From: Trichodelitschia bisporula
Taxonomy: Eukaryota > Ascomycota > Dothideomycetes > Phaeotrichales > Phaeotrichaceae
Length of the DNA stretch: 64,000 nucleotides
Assembly (NCBI GenBank): GCA_010356995.1
Contig: ML996699.1
Location: 527,697 to 591,696 of the forward strand
Direction of reading: 5' to 3'
Made by a program: the position numbers and the translations under genes
Notes under the pieces: generated by a model
Told to the model about the DNA's origin: nothing
Databases searched by the model: none
The model's input: only the letters and a program-made list of their open reading frames with translations
Shown: one piece after another, positions 53,401-63,809 of the stretch
Position numbering within the stretch: position 1 is the stretch's first letter
How the letters are laid out: each line of letters opens with the position of its first letter

Positions 53401-55631
53401 AGGGCATTGATCCTAGAGCTGCAGATTGACCCTCGGGAGATTGAGGGCGGTGTTGCGTCGCCTGGATACATCATCAAAACCAGCATCCTCAGCTTTTTGC
53501 GCAATTGTCTTGCAGCGCTTCCTGACCGTCCGACTATTGCCCATATGCTGCTTGGCTTCAATAGCCGTACCAGCCAACTGGATATTTCCCCCGAGGGCCT
53601 CTTTGCTGAAGGCGCTTCCCTCTTCCATGCTCTTGTTCGTCTCGCCATCGAATACCCGGATACGGACATCATTCCGACAGCAGACAACCCAGGTGGTGAA
53701 GTTTCCTTTTTCGCTTGGCTCAGCTGTATCAACGACGGTGCCACGGATGTTCTCCAGCAGCTATGGCGGTCTTCTCTGTCGTCTGACCTGGCCATGACTG
53801 AACTGCGAGTGATGGACTACGTCTTCTTGCGAGCTGTAAATCAGGTCATTGTAAACCAGCACACCCTTTGGGACGGTCGGGTCTTGGGGAGCGACAATTT
53901 CTTCTTCACGGATTCTGCGGTTGCGTTGCGAAACTTCCTCCGTCAGCGAGCATCTTTCTACGATTTTGCGGCGAGAGAATTGCGAGTCACCGTAAAGGAG
54001 GGCATGTCCAGCCTGCGGGCTCGCCTCCAGGCAGCCTTGTTGGGGTCAACCAGCTTCCCAGGCGAGCAGCAGATTCGCAACCCGACGCTCTTTGATCTCT
54101 TCGACTTCATGGATTTGGAAATTGGAGGAGCCATTCAGCTCCCTAAATTCACACTGCTCAACGACCTCAACTTTGACGTCTGTTTGAAGGATCCAAACTC
54201 CAAAGTACCCGCTTACGATCTTTCACGGGCGGAAGAGATGATCCTTCTCCGCAAACATGAACTGGAAAAAGCCGACCGTCTGAAAGAGGGTACTAGCGAG
54301 GCGACCGTCTTTGGGCAAGAGGCAAACACGGTACTTCTCTGCCTGCTTGGAAAAAATCATCATAGCGAGTTGATGGCGGCCCACGGCGAAGCTCTGCAAG
54401 CCTGGAGGTGTCTTATCGTCACCGCGGCCGATGGGTTCGATCTTGACGACGTCACCAAGTCAACATTTGCCTTGCAAATCATTCAGCTGGTGTTGCCAAA
54501 GATTGAGCGGGCCTTTTCTGACGATCCCGATACGGTTGTCATGCTTGCTCGATTGATTCAGCCCTTGCTAAAATACATCGACCCTGTTCCGTCGGGAGGC
54601 CAGGCCGCCGCGGATTTAAGCAACGACCGGCTGTTCCAGGTTTTCCGCACGTTCTTGGATGGAAGCTTCAGCACAATCGCAACGGCTGAGATTCGCGAGC
54701 TCTGTTACCAGATCTCCTACCAAAGTCTTAATGTGTGCGCCAAGGTTGTGAATGAGCGCAATCAGCTCGGAAGACACACTCTGCGCACCGTCAAGCTGGC
54801 AGGAGATCGCTTGATCGATACACTTTGCGATGACGCGTATTCCGGCCAGGGGGCTTGCAGAGTCGCTGCTCTCCTGCTGCTAGACGCCCTGGTATCTGTG
54901 GCCAACCAAATGAACTCCAAGCTCTTGATCGAGCGGTTCGCACATCTTAATTTCACCGGGCTGTTGGTTGATAGCATCAAGTTCATGCCGGCAGAGCTAG
55001 GCTCGGCGCCCGCTTCTGGTATGTATTCGCCGGTATCAGCAAGCAAAGCTAACAAAGGAACAGAGATACCAGCGATACTATCGTACTACAACGCAAATCT
55101 CGCGCTGCTGTTGCGTCTTTCGCAAACGCGACTCGGCGCTAACCAGGTGCTAAACACCGGACTGTTCCGCTCTGTACGCGATTCTCAGCTCTTCTCTGCT
55201 GATCCAGACATCGGTCTCGGTATGTCTTCCGCCGGGCGGCATGGTGCCTCACTAACAGGGCCAGAAATCGAAAACCCGGATGCGCTCAAAAAGTTCTTTG
55301 ATCTTATGCTGTCCATCATCCGCGTAATCAATGCCGTCGTGCTCAGCCGGGGCCATTCCAACGACCGCACACTCAAGCTGGCGCGTGAGTTCTTGACAGA
55401 GAATCGGCAGTCCGTCGTTGGTGTCTTTAAGCGCCACGCCAGCATTGGCGGGAAATCCCACGTGGCTTACGACCTGGGCGACTTGGTCGACAACTTCACC
55501 CTGCTGATTTCGGCCACCGGCTTCCTGGAGGCAAGGCTCCCAACCCCTCTCTTACGAACTTCACTAATCTGATCTTGCAGTTCGAGGACACAAGCAGCGC
55601 CCATCGGTCTCCTTTATCCGTTTTCTCATAA
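50445..55631 (+). CDS. nup192: Inner-ring nucleoporin NUP192 (NUP205 family)
   Basis: Proposed exons 50445-50628, 50678-55018, 55064-55219, 55265-55530 and 55581-55631 give 1665 aa. Nup192 is an alpha-solenoid scaffold of the inner ring of the nuclear pore and binds Nic96, Nup53 and the Nup145N linker. Family signatures include SRQNVSEGNIELDDVKYSVND near the start, the long helical solenoid, and C-terminal LRLSQTRLGANQVL and INAVVLSRGH. Two candidate introns near the 3' end (55019-55063 and 55220-55264) are each 45 bp, stop-free and a multiple of three, so retention would also keep the frame. The last intron (55531-55580) would use a GC donor; without it the frame ends at 55572 with an atypical tail. 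TEL1 is divergent upstream; bS6m is convergent downstream. Confidence 0.93.
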
Positions 55632-55836
55632 TCAGGACGGCTTGGAGTGCCTGTCTTCAATAGCCTGAGCAGTTTGGATGATATGCAAGCCTGAAAGGGT
55701 GTATAGATGTCCCTGTAGTAAATCAGCCCCAATCGGGTTCATAAAGAACCGCCCATTCCCAGCACATGCAATGCCACGTAAACGCCGTTCAGCCCAGCCC
55801 ATGCCTCAACCCTCGTCTATTTTACATCACATCCCT

Positions 55837-56415
55837 TCACGCCATCCACCCCTGCTGCCCCCACTTCGCCTCCTTCAGAATTGCACTCTCCTCATGCTGC
55901 TTCCCCAGCGCACCCGCCACATTCCGCCACTCATCCGGATGCCCACTCACATCCGCCACCTCGTCCAGCTTATACCCAAGCCTGACCACACTGAACCTCA
56001 GCAGGCGGGGATCCTTATTCCACGTCTTGCGCAGCATGTGCTGACACCGCGCACTCGCGTCAAACCGCATCACGAAGTAGTGCCCCAGCGTGTACTTGGC
56101 CGCGCGCTTGTCGGCCACTTCTTCCGTCCCTCGTCCTGGACCTTGTGTGTGTTGGCGGTCCTCGCTGCGGTTCGGCATGGCTTTGGGGAGGGCGAAGACG
56201 CCCCAGTTGGTTATGCCCCGGACGACGCCATTGGAGTTGAGCACGATGCTGCCGGCGGTGCGCGCGATTCTGGGTGGGCTGTTAGCGGCGATAAAGCGGG
56301 TGTGAGGCTGCGTACTCTTTCACTTCGGCGATTTTGCCCGGGCGGACCTATTCTTATTAGCTTAGCAGTTAAACTCGGAAGCGCGACTCACAATCCCAAT
56401 CAACTCGTACAACAT
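55837..56415 (-). CDS. mrp17: Mitochondrial small-subunit ribosomal protein bS6m
   Basis: Minus-strand exons 56415-56392 (8 codons), 56347-56316 and 56269-55837 give 162 aa. bS6m (yeast Mrp17) binds the platform of the mitochondrial small subunit. The start MLYELIGIVRPG is the canonical bS6 first strand; VVRGITNWGVFALPK, HYFVMRFDASARCQHML and DPRLLRFSVVRLG are the conserved later strands. An insert of about 25 residues (RSEDRQHTQGPGRGTEE) occurs between strands 2 and 3. The first two exons are very short and were placed by phase and by the conserved bS6 start. It is divergent from GCV3, with 215 bp between start codons, and convergent with NUP192. Confidence 0.93.
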
Positions 56416-56630
56416 CCTGCACAATGGTGTTTGCGCTGCGGGCGACCAAAAGTTCACCTCGCAGTCCGCAAAACCGACCCGGAAGAAAATTCTCCCGGCA
56501 CCGCCGCCTTTTCGTCATGCCTTTGCTATTGCCGGTCGGCAGCTACTTTTAACCTCGCCATATCTCCTCCGATATCTCCTCCGATATCTCCTCCCACCAC
56601 CCGCCCTTCCCGCCCTCCAATTCAATTAAT
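56416..56630. promoter_or_regulatory. Compact divergent bS6m/GCV3 promoter with a 12-bp triple repeat
   Basis: Two genes for mitochondrial proteins start 215 bp apart. At 56561-56596 the unit ATATCTCCTCCG is repeated three times (last base of the third copy changed to C), 35 bp before the GCV3 start. The junctions create CGATATC words, which include a GATA core. Confidence 0.65.
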
Positions 56631-57278
56631 ATGGCAGCCCGAACAGCAATTGCGCGACTTACGAGCGCGGTTGTCGCTGCGCCGCGCTACGCACATATCC
56701 GTCCCGCAATGGGTGCGTTCCGGGCCGCAGGGATGCAGCGGAGGGGCTTTGCGGTGGCGGCGATGCGTGAGTTACTTGTGTGCTGGGTAGGGAGATGCTG
56801 ATGCGCATAGTGCGCGTGAAGAAGTACACCGAAGATCATGAGTGGGTGGAGTTGGGGGAGGATGGTGTCTGTACGTTCGTTCCGAGCCGGGACCGAGGGA
56901 CCCGGACGCCTTTGACTTCGAGGCGGGAGCACTTGACCAGAAGGGCTAATGCGGACAGGCAATCTGGGTATCTCAAAGTACGCTGCGAATGCGCTCGGCG
57001 ATGTTATCTACGTCGAGCTGCCGGAGTTGGATATGGAGGTCGGGTTTGGAGACACGGTGGGGGCGGTGGAGAGCGTGAAATCGGCGTCGGATATTATGGC
57101 GCCGGTGAGCGGGAAGGTGGTGGCGACGAATGAGGCGCTGGAGGAGAAGCCGGGACTCCTGAATCAGGATCCTGAGGGCGAGGGGTGGATTGCGAAGATC
57201 AAGGTTGAGCATGAGGAGGAGCTGGATGGGTTGATGGATGAGGAGGCATATATCAAATTTACTGAGGAGAGTAGTTAG
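56631..57278 (+). CDS. gcv3: Glycine cleavage system H protein, mitochondrial
   Basis: Exons 56631-56766, 56811-56870 and 56959-57278 give 171 aa. The H protein shuttles the aminomethyl group on a lipoyl arm between the P, T and L proteins of glycine decarboxylase in the mitochondrial matrix. The first about 44 residues are basic and hydroxylated with no acidic residue (ARTAIARLTSAVVAAPRYAH), a mitochondrial presequence. The mature part has KKYTEDHEWVE, GISKYAANALGDVIYVELPE and the lipoylation site ESVKSASD with K106, then PVSGKVVATNEALEEKPGL and the usual C-terminus. The 3' splice site of intron 2 gives CNLGIS, where relatives have a shorter turn; a donor a few bases upstream is an alternative. 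Confidence 0.95.
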
Positions 57279-57609
57279 TGGGCTGGTACTTTGGCTGGAG
57301 TTTTGTGATGGCGGTTCAACACTTTGCCTGATAGATGGTTATGTACACATTAAACGGCCGCAATCAAGTCCAGTATCAATGAATTACGGTCTTGCAGCAT
57401 CGCTGCGCAAGGTAGATCCAATAATACCAAGTGCCTGCAAACTCTCCTTTAGACTACCCGTAGGTGTCAACAACCGGCCCGCCAACCCAACTCCCCTGTG
57501 ACCGTCCAAATCCAAAACGAACGGAAACCCCAAAAGGCATTGCCAGAAGGCATGGTATCACTCAAAAACAATATATCATGAATGTCGTCCCGCGCTCCCC
57601 AAACTCCAC
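57279..57609. other. Convergent 3' spacer
   Basis: A 331-bp spacer between the stop codons of GCV3 and the NCS1 permease. Nothing recognisable. Confidence 0.4.
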
Positions 57610-59867
57610 TCAGTACACCTCCCTCCTCTGGGCAGTTCCCTCGCCCTCAAGGGCCTTCCCACCCGCATCCATGTCCTTTGAGTAGGTACCCGGGACTTCG
57701 TCAACAGAGGAGCTCTCAAGATCGTGCGCAACGCTAAGACTGCGCTCGTCATCGCCGAGCTCCAGCCAGGTATCGCTGCAGGCCGGGATGGGCGAGATCC
57801 TGCACAGACCATAGTAGACACCCGATGCGACGATGAAGCCGGCGAAGAAGTTGAGGTTGTAGATGTACTCGGCACCCTTGGGCTGCGGCGTGTTAACAGA
57901 GGCCCTGTCTTAGATGTAGCAACACTCACCACTGGCTTGCCAATAGCACCGACAAACCCCACGATATTGGGCAGAATGCCCGCAATGTACGCCACATACC
58001 CGCGCCAATGAATACCAGCAGTAAACCAGTACGGCCCCGTCCGCTTCGCAGAGTACAAGTCAGGCACCTGCATGTACCCCTTGCGCACGAAGTAGTAATC
58101 GCTGATAATGACACCGGCGATGCTGGACAGGAACACCGAGTACGCGGACAGGTAGGTTGTGAATTGATTGCTGCTCTTGAGCAGGTTCCAGGGGCACATG
58201 GCGAGGCCGACGGCGGCGCAGATGTACCCGCCGCGCCGGATGTTGAGGTACCGCGGCAGCAGCGCCGTCATGTCCGTACCGGCGGACACGGAGTTCGCGG
58301 CGATATTGGTACCCAGCTGGGCGAGTGCGAAGGCGGTCGCGATGATGAACACGCCGAAGCGCTGGCCTGAGCCGCCCTCGTCGAGGAACTGCGGGCATTA
58401 GCATTAAACCACACACCGGACGAGATGGCAAAATTACCTTGCTGAGCAAATCCAGGGGATTCCAAATGGGCTCGTTATAGATAACAGTCGAGCTCGAGGA
58501 GACGATGATGCCGATGAAGGACGTAAATGCGAAGCCGAGCGGGATGGTCACCAGCTGCGACCACAGCGCAGCCTTGCGCGTCGTCGCAAAACGGGTGAAA
58601 TCCGGGTCGTTGACGATGAGAGTCGCGAAGTTGGCAATCGCGCTCATTGTTCCCTTCACCATGCCCCAGCCGAGAGCGCTGCCCTTGGCTGTGCCGGGCT
58701 GCTTGACGATGGGCCCGATGCCGTGGGCCTTGACAATGGCCCAGATGAAGAAGGCGATACCGGCGCAGGGGACGAAGTACGCCTTCACCGTGAAGAGATG
58801 CCGGATCTTGTGCACTGGGAACCAGATGGCGGGCAAGCTGCAGAGCCAGAAGATGAAGAAGCTCGTGAAGTCGCGTGTGTTGGTACCTGAGCTCTCGGGC
58901 ATGCTGTTCGGAACGGTTTCCTGGGGAATTAGTTGGAACTAGCGGGGGTTGGAGGGGCGAGGGGATGACAACTTACCCACTTGGACCAGATGGCCCGGAT
59001 CATAAGATAGACGCAAGTGCCGCCAATCCATGCTGAAGATATTTAGTGTCACGAAAGATGTGCTGGCTGGGTCACTGACCTTGCACGCCATACCAGATGC
59101 AGGCCATGGCGGCGCGGTTAAAGACGGGCCACAAGGAACCAAAGATACCGAAGGACGAGCGGGATACGACGGGGAAACCGATGTGGTAGGTAGCACCAAT
59201 ACGGCCGGTCAAGCAGACGAAGCAAGCAGCGATGAAATACCCAATCCAGACACAGAGCCACGACTGCCACCAGGACAAGCCCCAGGACGTGATCATGGAC
59301 GACGAAATCATCCATGTATTGATGTTGAAGGAGTCGGCTGTATCACGTCAGCAAGCCTGCAAGGCTGAGAATCGTGTGATAGGATCAAAACTCACCGACC
59401 CAGAACCCGACATAATTCCAAGGACCCCATTGACGACGAGCAGGCTCGACGGGCTTCAAGTCAAAGTTGGTGAGCATCAGCTGGGTGTTGCTGAGGCCAT
59501 TCTCCTTTTCGACCTCCAGCTTCTGCATGAAGCGGCCGAACTTGGAGTGAGAAACCTTCTCCATGATGACAGTAAAGGAGGAGTGTCTTCGAGAAGGAAG
59601 AGGTTCACGAGATGCCGGCGACGGGACAGTAAAATAGTCCCGCGACGGTGTCAGGGAACTGCTGCTCTGGGCGGCGTAATGACGTGGGGTGTCTGCGCGG
59701 GGTAGGTACGAAGGTGAGGATGAGGATGAAGACGAAGCAATCAGAGGTGAGTGTTCGTCGTGATCGACAATGGATGCGAGACTGTAAAAGGAGCCTCTTG
59801 GGGATGATCCAAATGGAGATGGAAACTCGGATAGTTCAATATCACCATTTTGAGGCGGGGACGGCAT
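57610..59867 (-). CDS. NCS1 nucleobase/allantoin permease (Fur type)
   Basis: Six minus-strand exons (59867-59396, 59337-59080, 59032-58977, 58920-58438, 58388-57930, 57882-57610) give 666 aa. NCS1 Fur-type carriers (Fur4, Dal4, Fui1) import uracil, allantoin, uridine or related compounds with protons across the plasma membrane. Signatures: [19 protein letters not shown] at the membrane entry, [77 protein letters not shown] and [14 protein letters not shown], spread over about twelve helices. The substrate cannot be told from these. The first 100 residues are an unusual Ser-rich cytosolic extension; an in-frame ATG at 59564 would give a family-sized protein starting [10 protein letters not shown]. 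Candidate GATA sites occur upstream. Confidence 0.93.
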
Positions 59868-61713
59868 ATGATAAATACCTGAGATGGCGACATTGCGTGG
59901 AGGGCGGCAAAGTCGGGCACAATACGACGACGTCTGCTCTTTTCCCCAGGACGCGCACAGAGTTGCAGGCGATCCTTTCCCCGCTTCCACTAAACACGGT
60001 CCCGCTGCAAGGCTAGGACGTCATCCAACGAGGGGGGGTTGGACGCCGACAACAACCTAACCACCACACAACTAACCACTCACAAAGCAAAGAGAACGCC
60101 TCAGTCGAGCCCAGAGCGCCCTGCGTCGTTCAATTCAGCGAGGATGTGCGAAAATTCTGCCTTCCTCACGCGGCGTCAGGGAAGGCTGGGGAGAAGAGAT
60201 AACCCTCCCGCTGTCGTTTGCTTCGAAGCCCGTACCGGTAGATGGATGGAAAAAAGGCCGCGCTCGGTCGGTGGCTTGCAGGATGCCGTTACGGTTCGCT
60301 GTTCAAAAGGCAAGATGAAAATATGGCGCAAAAGCCTGGACCGCCATCTCTTACTGTGTGCGGCGACTCCGAGTCCAGATAAAGCATTTGGGACCGAGTT
60401 GCTGCACTTGCACGCGAGCATCCTCTGCGACAAACGGCCCATCAACGGGGCGCTAGTTCCAACTAAGACGCGCGATATGGTCGCCGGAGAGATATGCGGT
60501 GAAATTGTTTGCTTTTTGCCGGGGGTCTGCAGGGGACTAACCGGGCTGCCTATCGGGTTATCAGTTCGGCCCGTAAAGGCTTATTTCACCTCGCCGAATA
60601 TCTGTGACTCGATCAGATCGAGTCAACAGCCCATAAGAATCCCCCCGCCCACTCAATTTCCTCGCCCAAACTCGCAACTTGCAACTTTTCGGTCCCTTTC
60701 ATCCCACAACCCACGCCCGCCCGGTCCCACCGACTTCTTCCCTCGCTTCCATCTCCGCCCGGGCCCTATCTCGCTCGCGCTATCTCGCTCGTACCAGTCC
60801 CGATGGTTTCCTGCTAGCTCCCACGCGTCACTTTCCACATCGCCGTGGGGTGATGAAGATCTGGCTCTGGTTGCGCGTGGAGAGGTCGCCCGGTTGCCCA
60901 GCGCCGCCTGAGTGCAGCACGCCGCTCACTCACATGCCACTCGTTTCAGCTGCTCTTTTGCTTCCCTGCTCTCTCGCGAGAAAATATCTCGTCATCATTT
61001 CCGAAAAAAAACGCGATATTGATCAGTTGGTGGAATTTCTCTGAGGTGAGGGCAAACGTCACGATCCGCATAGCGACGGAAAGGCCGCCCGCAACCCCAC
61101 ATTTCACTAACCTGTCCCGTGCAAGCCCGTCCGGAGCCCCTACTCTGGAATGCAACCGACCCTCAAGAGATAACAGCGAATTTTTAGCGCACGGCGCAGG
61201 ACTAAACTCCGCTGATACGGCCATCTAGCGTGCCTTTGGGGGCTGCCTGGACCACGAGCAAGTCTGCGCAAGCTGGTCCTGCATGCATGGATCCTGATCT
61301 GGTTCTAGCTGCGTTCCGAAGATCTTGCTATTTGCATGTCCTACAGATCCCCATTGCACAGAGATAAGTTCCTTGCTTGCTGAGTGGTGGGAGGTTAGGC
61401 CAGCCCCAGGGTCTTCATGCACCTCTCGCCTTATGGGAGATAGGCGAACGGATGTCATAGATCGGCCCTTGATTGTTAGGGTCGTAGGCCCCGGGATGTA
61501 GCGTTTGATGGCCCGGGATGCGTAGTTTGAGAGCGTAGAGCGGGGAGCTAACGACCGCTAAGGCGCATCTTCACCTCATCTTTGCTTCCACGTTCTCTCG
61601 TCATAGATACGGTGCAAAATCAGCCAATGCCATCTCTTTAGCGACACGCCAGAGAGCCGTTAGTGGAATATGTGCATCGGCCAATGTGAATCTCCGTCAG
61701 CCTCGTCCTCGTT
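59868..61713. promoter_or_regulatory. 1.8-kb upstream region of the NCS1 gene
   Basis: No convincing gene. Read on the plus strand a frame stays open from about 60039 to 60911, but it has no ATG at its head and a low-complexity, Pro/Arg/Ser-rich sense. GATAA words lie at about 59868, 60199 and 60377; these fit nitrogen control by AreA/Nit2-type factors, known for such permeases, but GATAA is short and common. A perfect palindrome (60605-60625) and a small duplicated word (CCCGGGATG, near 61490 and 61513) are the only structures. Confidence 0.4.
60605..60625. promoter_or_regulatory. Perfect 21-bp palindrome with two TGACTC half-sites
   Basis: TGACTCGATC, a single A, then GATCGAGTCA form 10-bp perfect inverted arms. 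The outer parts read TGACTC on each strand, the half-site core of Gcn4/CpcA-type bZIP factors. It lies 738 bp upstream of the NCS1 start codon in a gene-free stretch. Confidence 0.55.
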
Positions 61714-62260
61714 CGAGACCTCGTACCTGTACTGCCCTTCAGCTAACCGAGCCATTTCGAGTTGATGTATCAGGTTCCTCTACGAATACTACGTACAATC
61801 ACTTAAAGTCTTATCTTCAAACCTACCGAAACTCCGACTGGCGTAGGTACCATAGAGAGGATTGTGGTACGCTATGGCCCTCACTGAGACTCCATATGCG
61901 TACTACCCTTCAGCTAACTGAGTCATCGAGTTGATGTATGCGGTCCCGCAATGAACACAATCACTGAAGTCTTATCTTCAACCCCACCGATATTCCGGCT
62001 GATGTTGATACCATGGGAGGATTGCGGTGTGCTATACTCGTCATACTGGCGGATATCTTGATACTCGTATCCGGCCTTTAGCCTGTGAGCCTCGCCCACC
62101 AATACTCCCGCTGGTGTAGAAATAATGGTAGGATATAGGGCGCAGTACTCACCTACCCGGCGGATATGTTGTCATCCATATCCGAGCCTTTTCCCGTGAG
62201 CCTCATCCATCCCACATGACCGTCTTCGAAACGCCAGTCGGTGTGCGGCGTCCAATCTCC
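61714..62260. repeat. Two sets of diverged tandem duplications
   Basis: Set 1: 61714-61876 and 61885-62035 (offset about 171 bp) share CCCTTCAGCTAAC, CGAGTTGATGTAT, AAGTCTTATCTTCAA and GAGGATTG at matching places. Set 2: about 62044-62153 and 62155-62260 (offset about 111 bp) share GGCGGATAT, GTGAGCCTC and related words. Many differences between copies are transitions. No coding capacity is apparent. Confidence 0.65.
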
Positions 62261-63270
62261 GATGATGAAGGCCGCATTGCGCACAACCCTCAGGTTCAAG
62301 GGTACCTAACTTAGCACTCCCGAAGCTTCAGAGAGTATGTTCTTTCGAATAGTGTGAAAGGTGTCAAACTGTAGGGAGGACGACCGTTAGAGAGACATGG
62401 AAGCACGATAGAAGCAAACGAGTATCACGAAGACAGGTGCAGAATAATCGCAGTCATAGAACTGCAACCGCCGGTGCCCATGTCAGCCACGATGACAGGC
62501 TGGCCGTTGAGACAAGGAGGGTGGTGGCAAGTGCGCGTCGAGACGGTTGGTGTGTGGATGGTGAGGCCGAAGCCGGAGGTGCTGGACTGAAAGGCATGTT
62601 ACGGTCACATCGAACCCTTAAATTCCGTCCCGAATACCGGTGGAGGACTTGGAGACTAATTCTATCGCTGTTAACAAATGCACATACTAACATTCAGCTT
62701 GACGTCGTGTATAGGGCCTAGGCTGCATTTGAGGACGCCAGGGCTTGATAGGTCTTTGGCCCGAAGGAAAGCTAATCGTGGCGTTACTGGATACAACATA
62801 AGGCGGAAAGCCAAAGGATACTCTACCAGGATTGGTATTCCTACTCCTTGCTATGAATAGCCTGCTCAGCTTCCGGCAATGGTCGTCAACCATAAGCAAA
62901 CATGGCGTCAAGGGACAAGATACAGTACCCAACCCAAAGGACAGGAATGGCCTACCAGGTCGGGGATCCTAACCTCGATTCATTCACAAGCCGCGGACAG
63001 CAAAAGGAACCTTACACATGAGAACTCCGGCTACAGCACACATGCAAGACCGAAACCGCACCAGCCAGGTTGATGATCGAAGACCGAGTAGACAATTCGC
63101 AGCCGTACGGGCGGGTATCCTCAATAGTACAAGCTCCATCTCCTCCACCCTTCGACTATGCATTGCCATAACGCACCGGCCCCAATGCCCATCCACCGTA
63201 TGAACACGCAGGAACAGCACTGGACGCCCGAACGACCGCGACTCCGTCCACCATCAGCTGCTGTTGTAGT
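62261..63270. other. Intergenic, no recognisable gene
   Basis: A 1-kb stretch downstream of RPS27. Short frames on both strands carry no family signal. I see no repeat beyond the neighbouring duplications. Confidence 0.4.
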
Positions 63271-63809
63271 CTACTTCCTCCGGAACGAGCAGCCCTCGGT
63301 GAGCCGAGCCTTGCCACCCGTGGGCTGGCAGAGGACCTGGGAGCAGCCTATACTCAGTTAGCATCCGTCATGTCTGCCCACAATATCACAGGGAACCCAC
63401 CTTGGCACACGACAACGGTCTGGGCGTGGCTGAAGACGGTGGTGATAGTGAAGCAGCCAGGACATTTGACGTCCATGAAGAAGCTGCGTGGCCCCGGGAC
63501 GAGAGTCTATGCGAAAGTCAGCGATGGAACGTGGCGTGCGGTGGTAACGGCCGCTGGTGGCGAGGTTTGCGAACCTTGAGCTTGTGCTTGCGAGCCTCAG
63601 CCTGCGGCGTCGGATTCAGAAGATCGACTGCAAGAACCTAATTATTCATCAGCATGTGTACATCAGAATGTGTTTGAAGCAGTTTGGCGGCGACGTCGAG
63701 CTGCCCGAGAGCGGACCGCCGCGGGGGTGTGCTTCATGCGTCTCCCCGAGGCGGGAGCTTCAGGCGAGCGAGCGACGGGGCCGTAGGTGCTGGGCGGAAT
63801 TCTCACCAT
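63271..63809 (-). CDS. rps27: Ribosomal protein eS27 (RPS27)
   Basis: Minus-strand exons 63809-63807 (the ATG alone), 63637-63575, 63506-63401 and 63347-63271 give exactly 82 aa, the standard eS27 length. eS27 is a zinc-binding protein of the cytosolic 40S subunit. The protein starts [12 protein letters not shown] and continues [20 protein letters not shown]; zinc ligands are C37, C40, C56 and C59 (CPGC...CQGC); the end is [16 protein letters not shown]. Introns are 169, 68 and 53 bp. The first, directly after the initiator codon, is long for this window, a habit of ribosomal protein genes that may help expression. No single frame longer than about 35 codons covers the gene, so it is easily missed. 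Confidence 0.97.

Noticed and set aside
60039-60911. 290-codon plus-strand frame
   Set aside because: Begins with TTG, is Pro/Ser/Arg-rich low complexity in its second half, and contains the palindrome; more likely promoter DNA than a gene.
62454-62600. Short minus-strand peptide reading PVIVADMGTGG, reminiscent of an actin-related protein start
   Set aside because: The resemblance stops after a few residues and no continuing exon with actin motifs is found.
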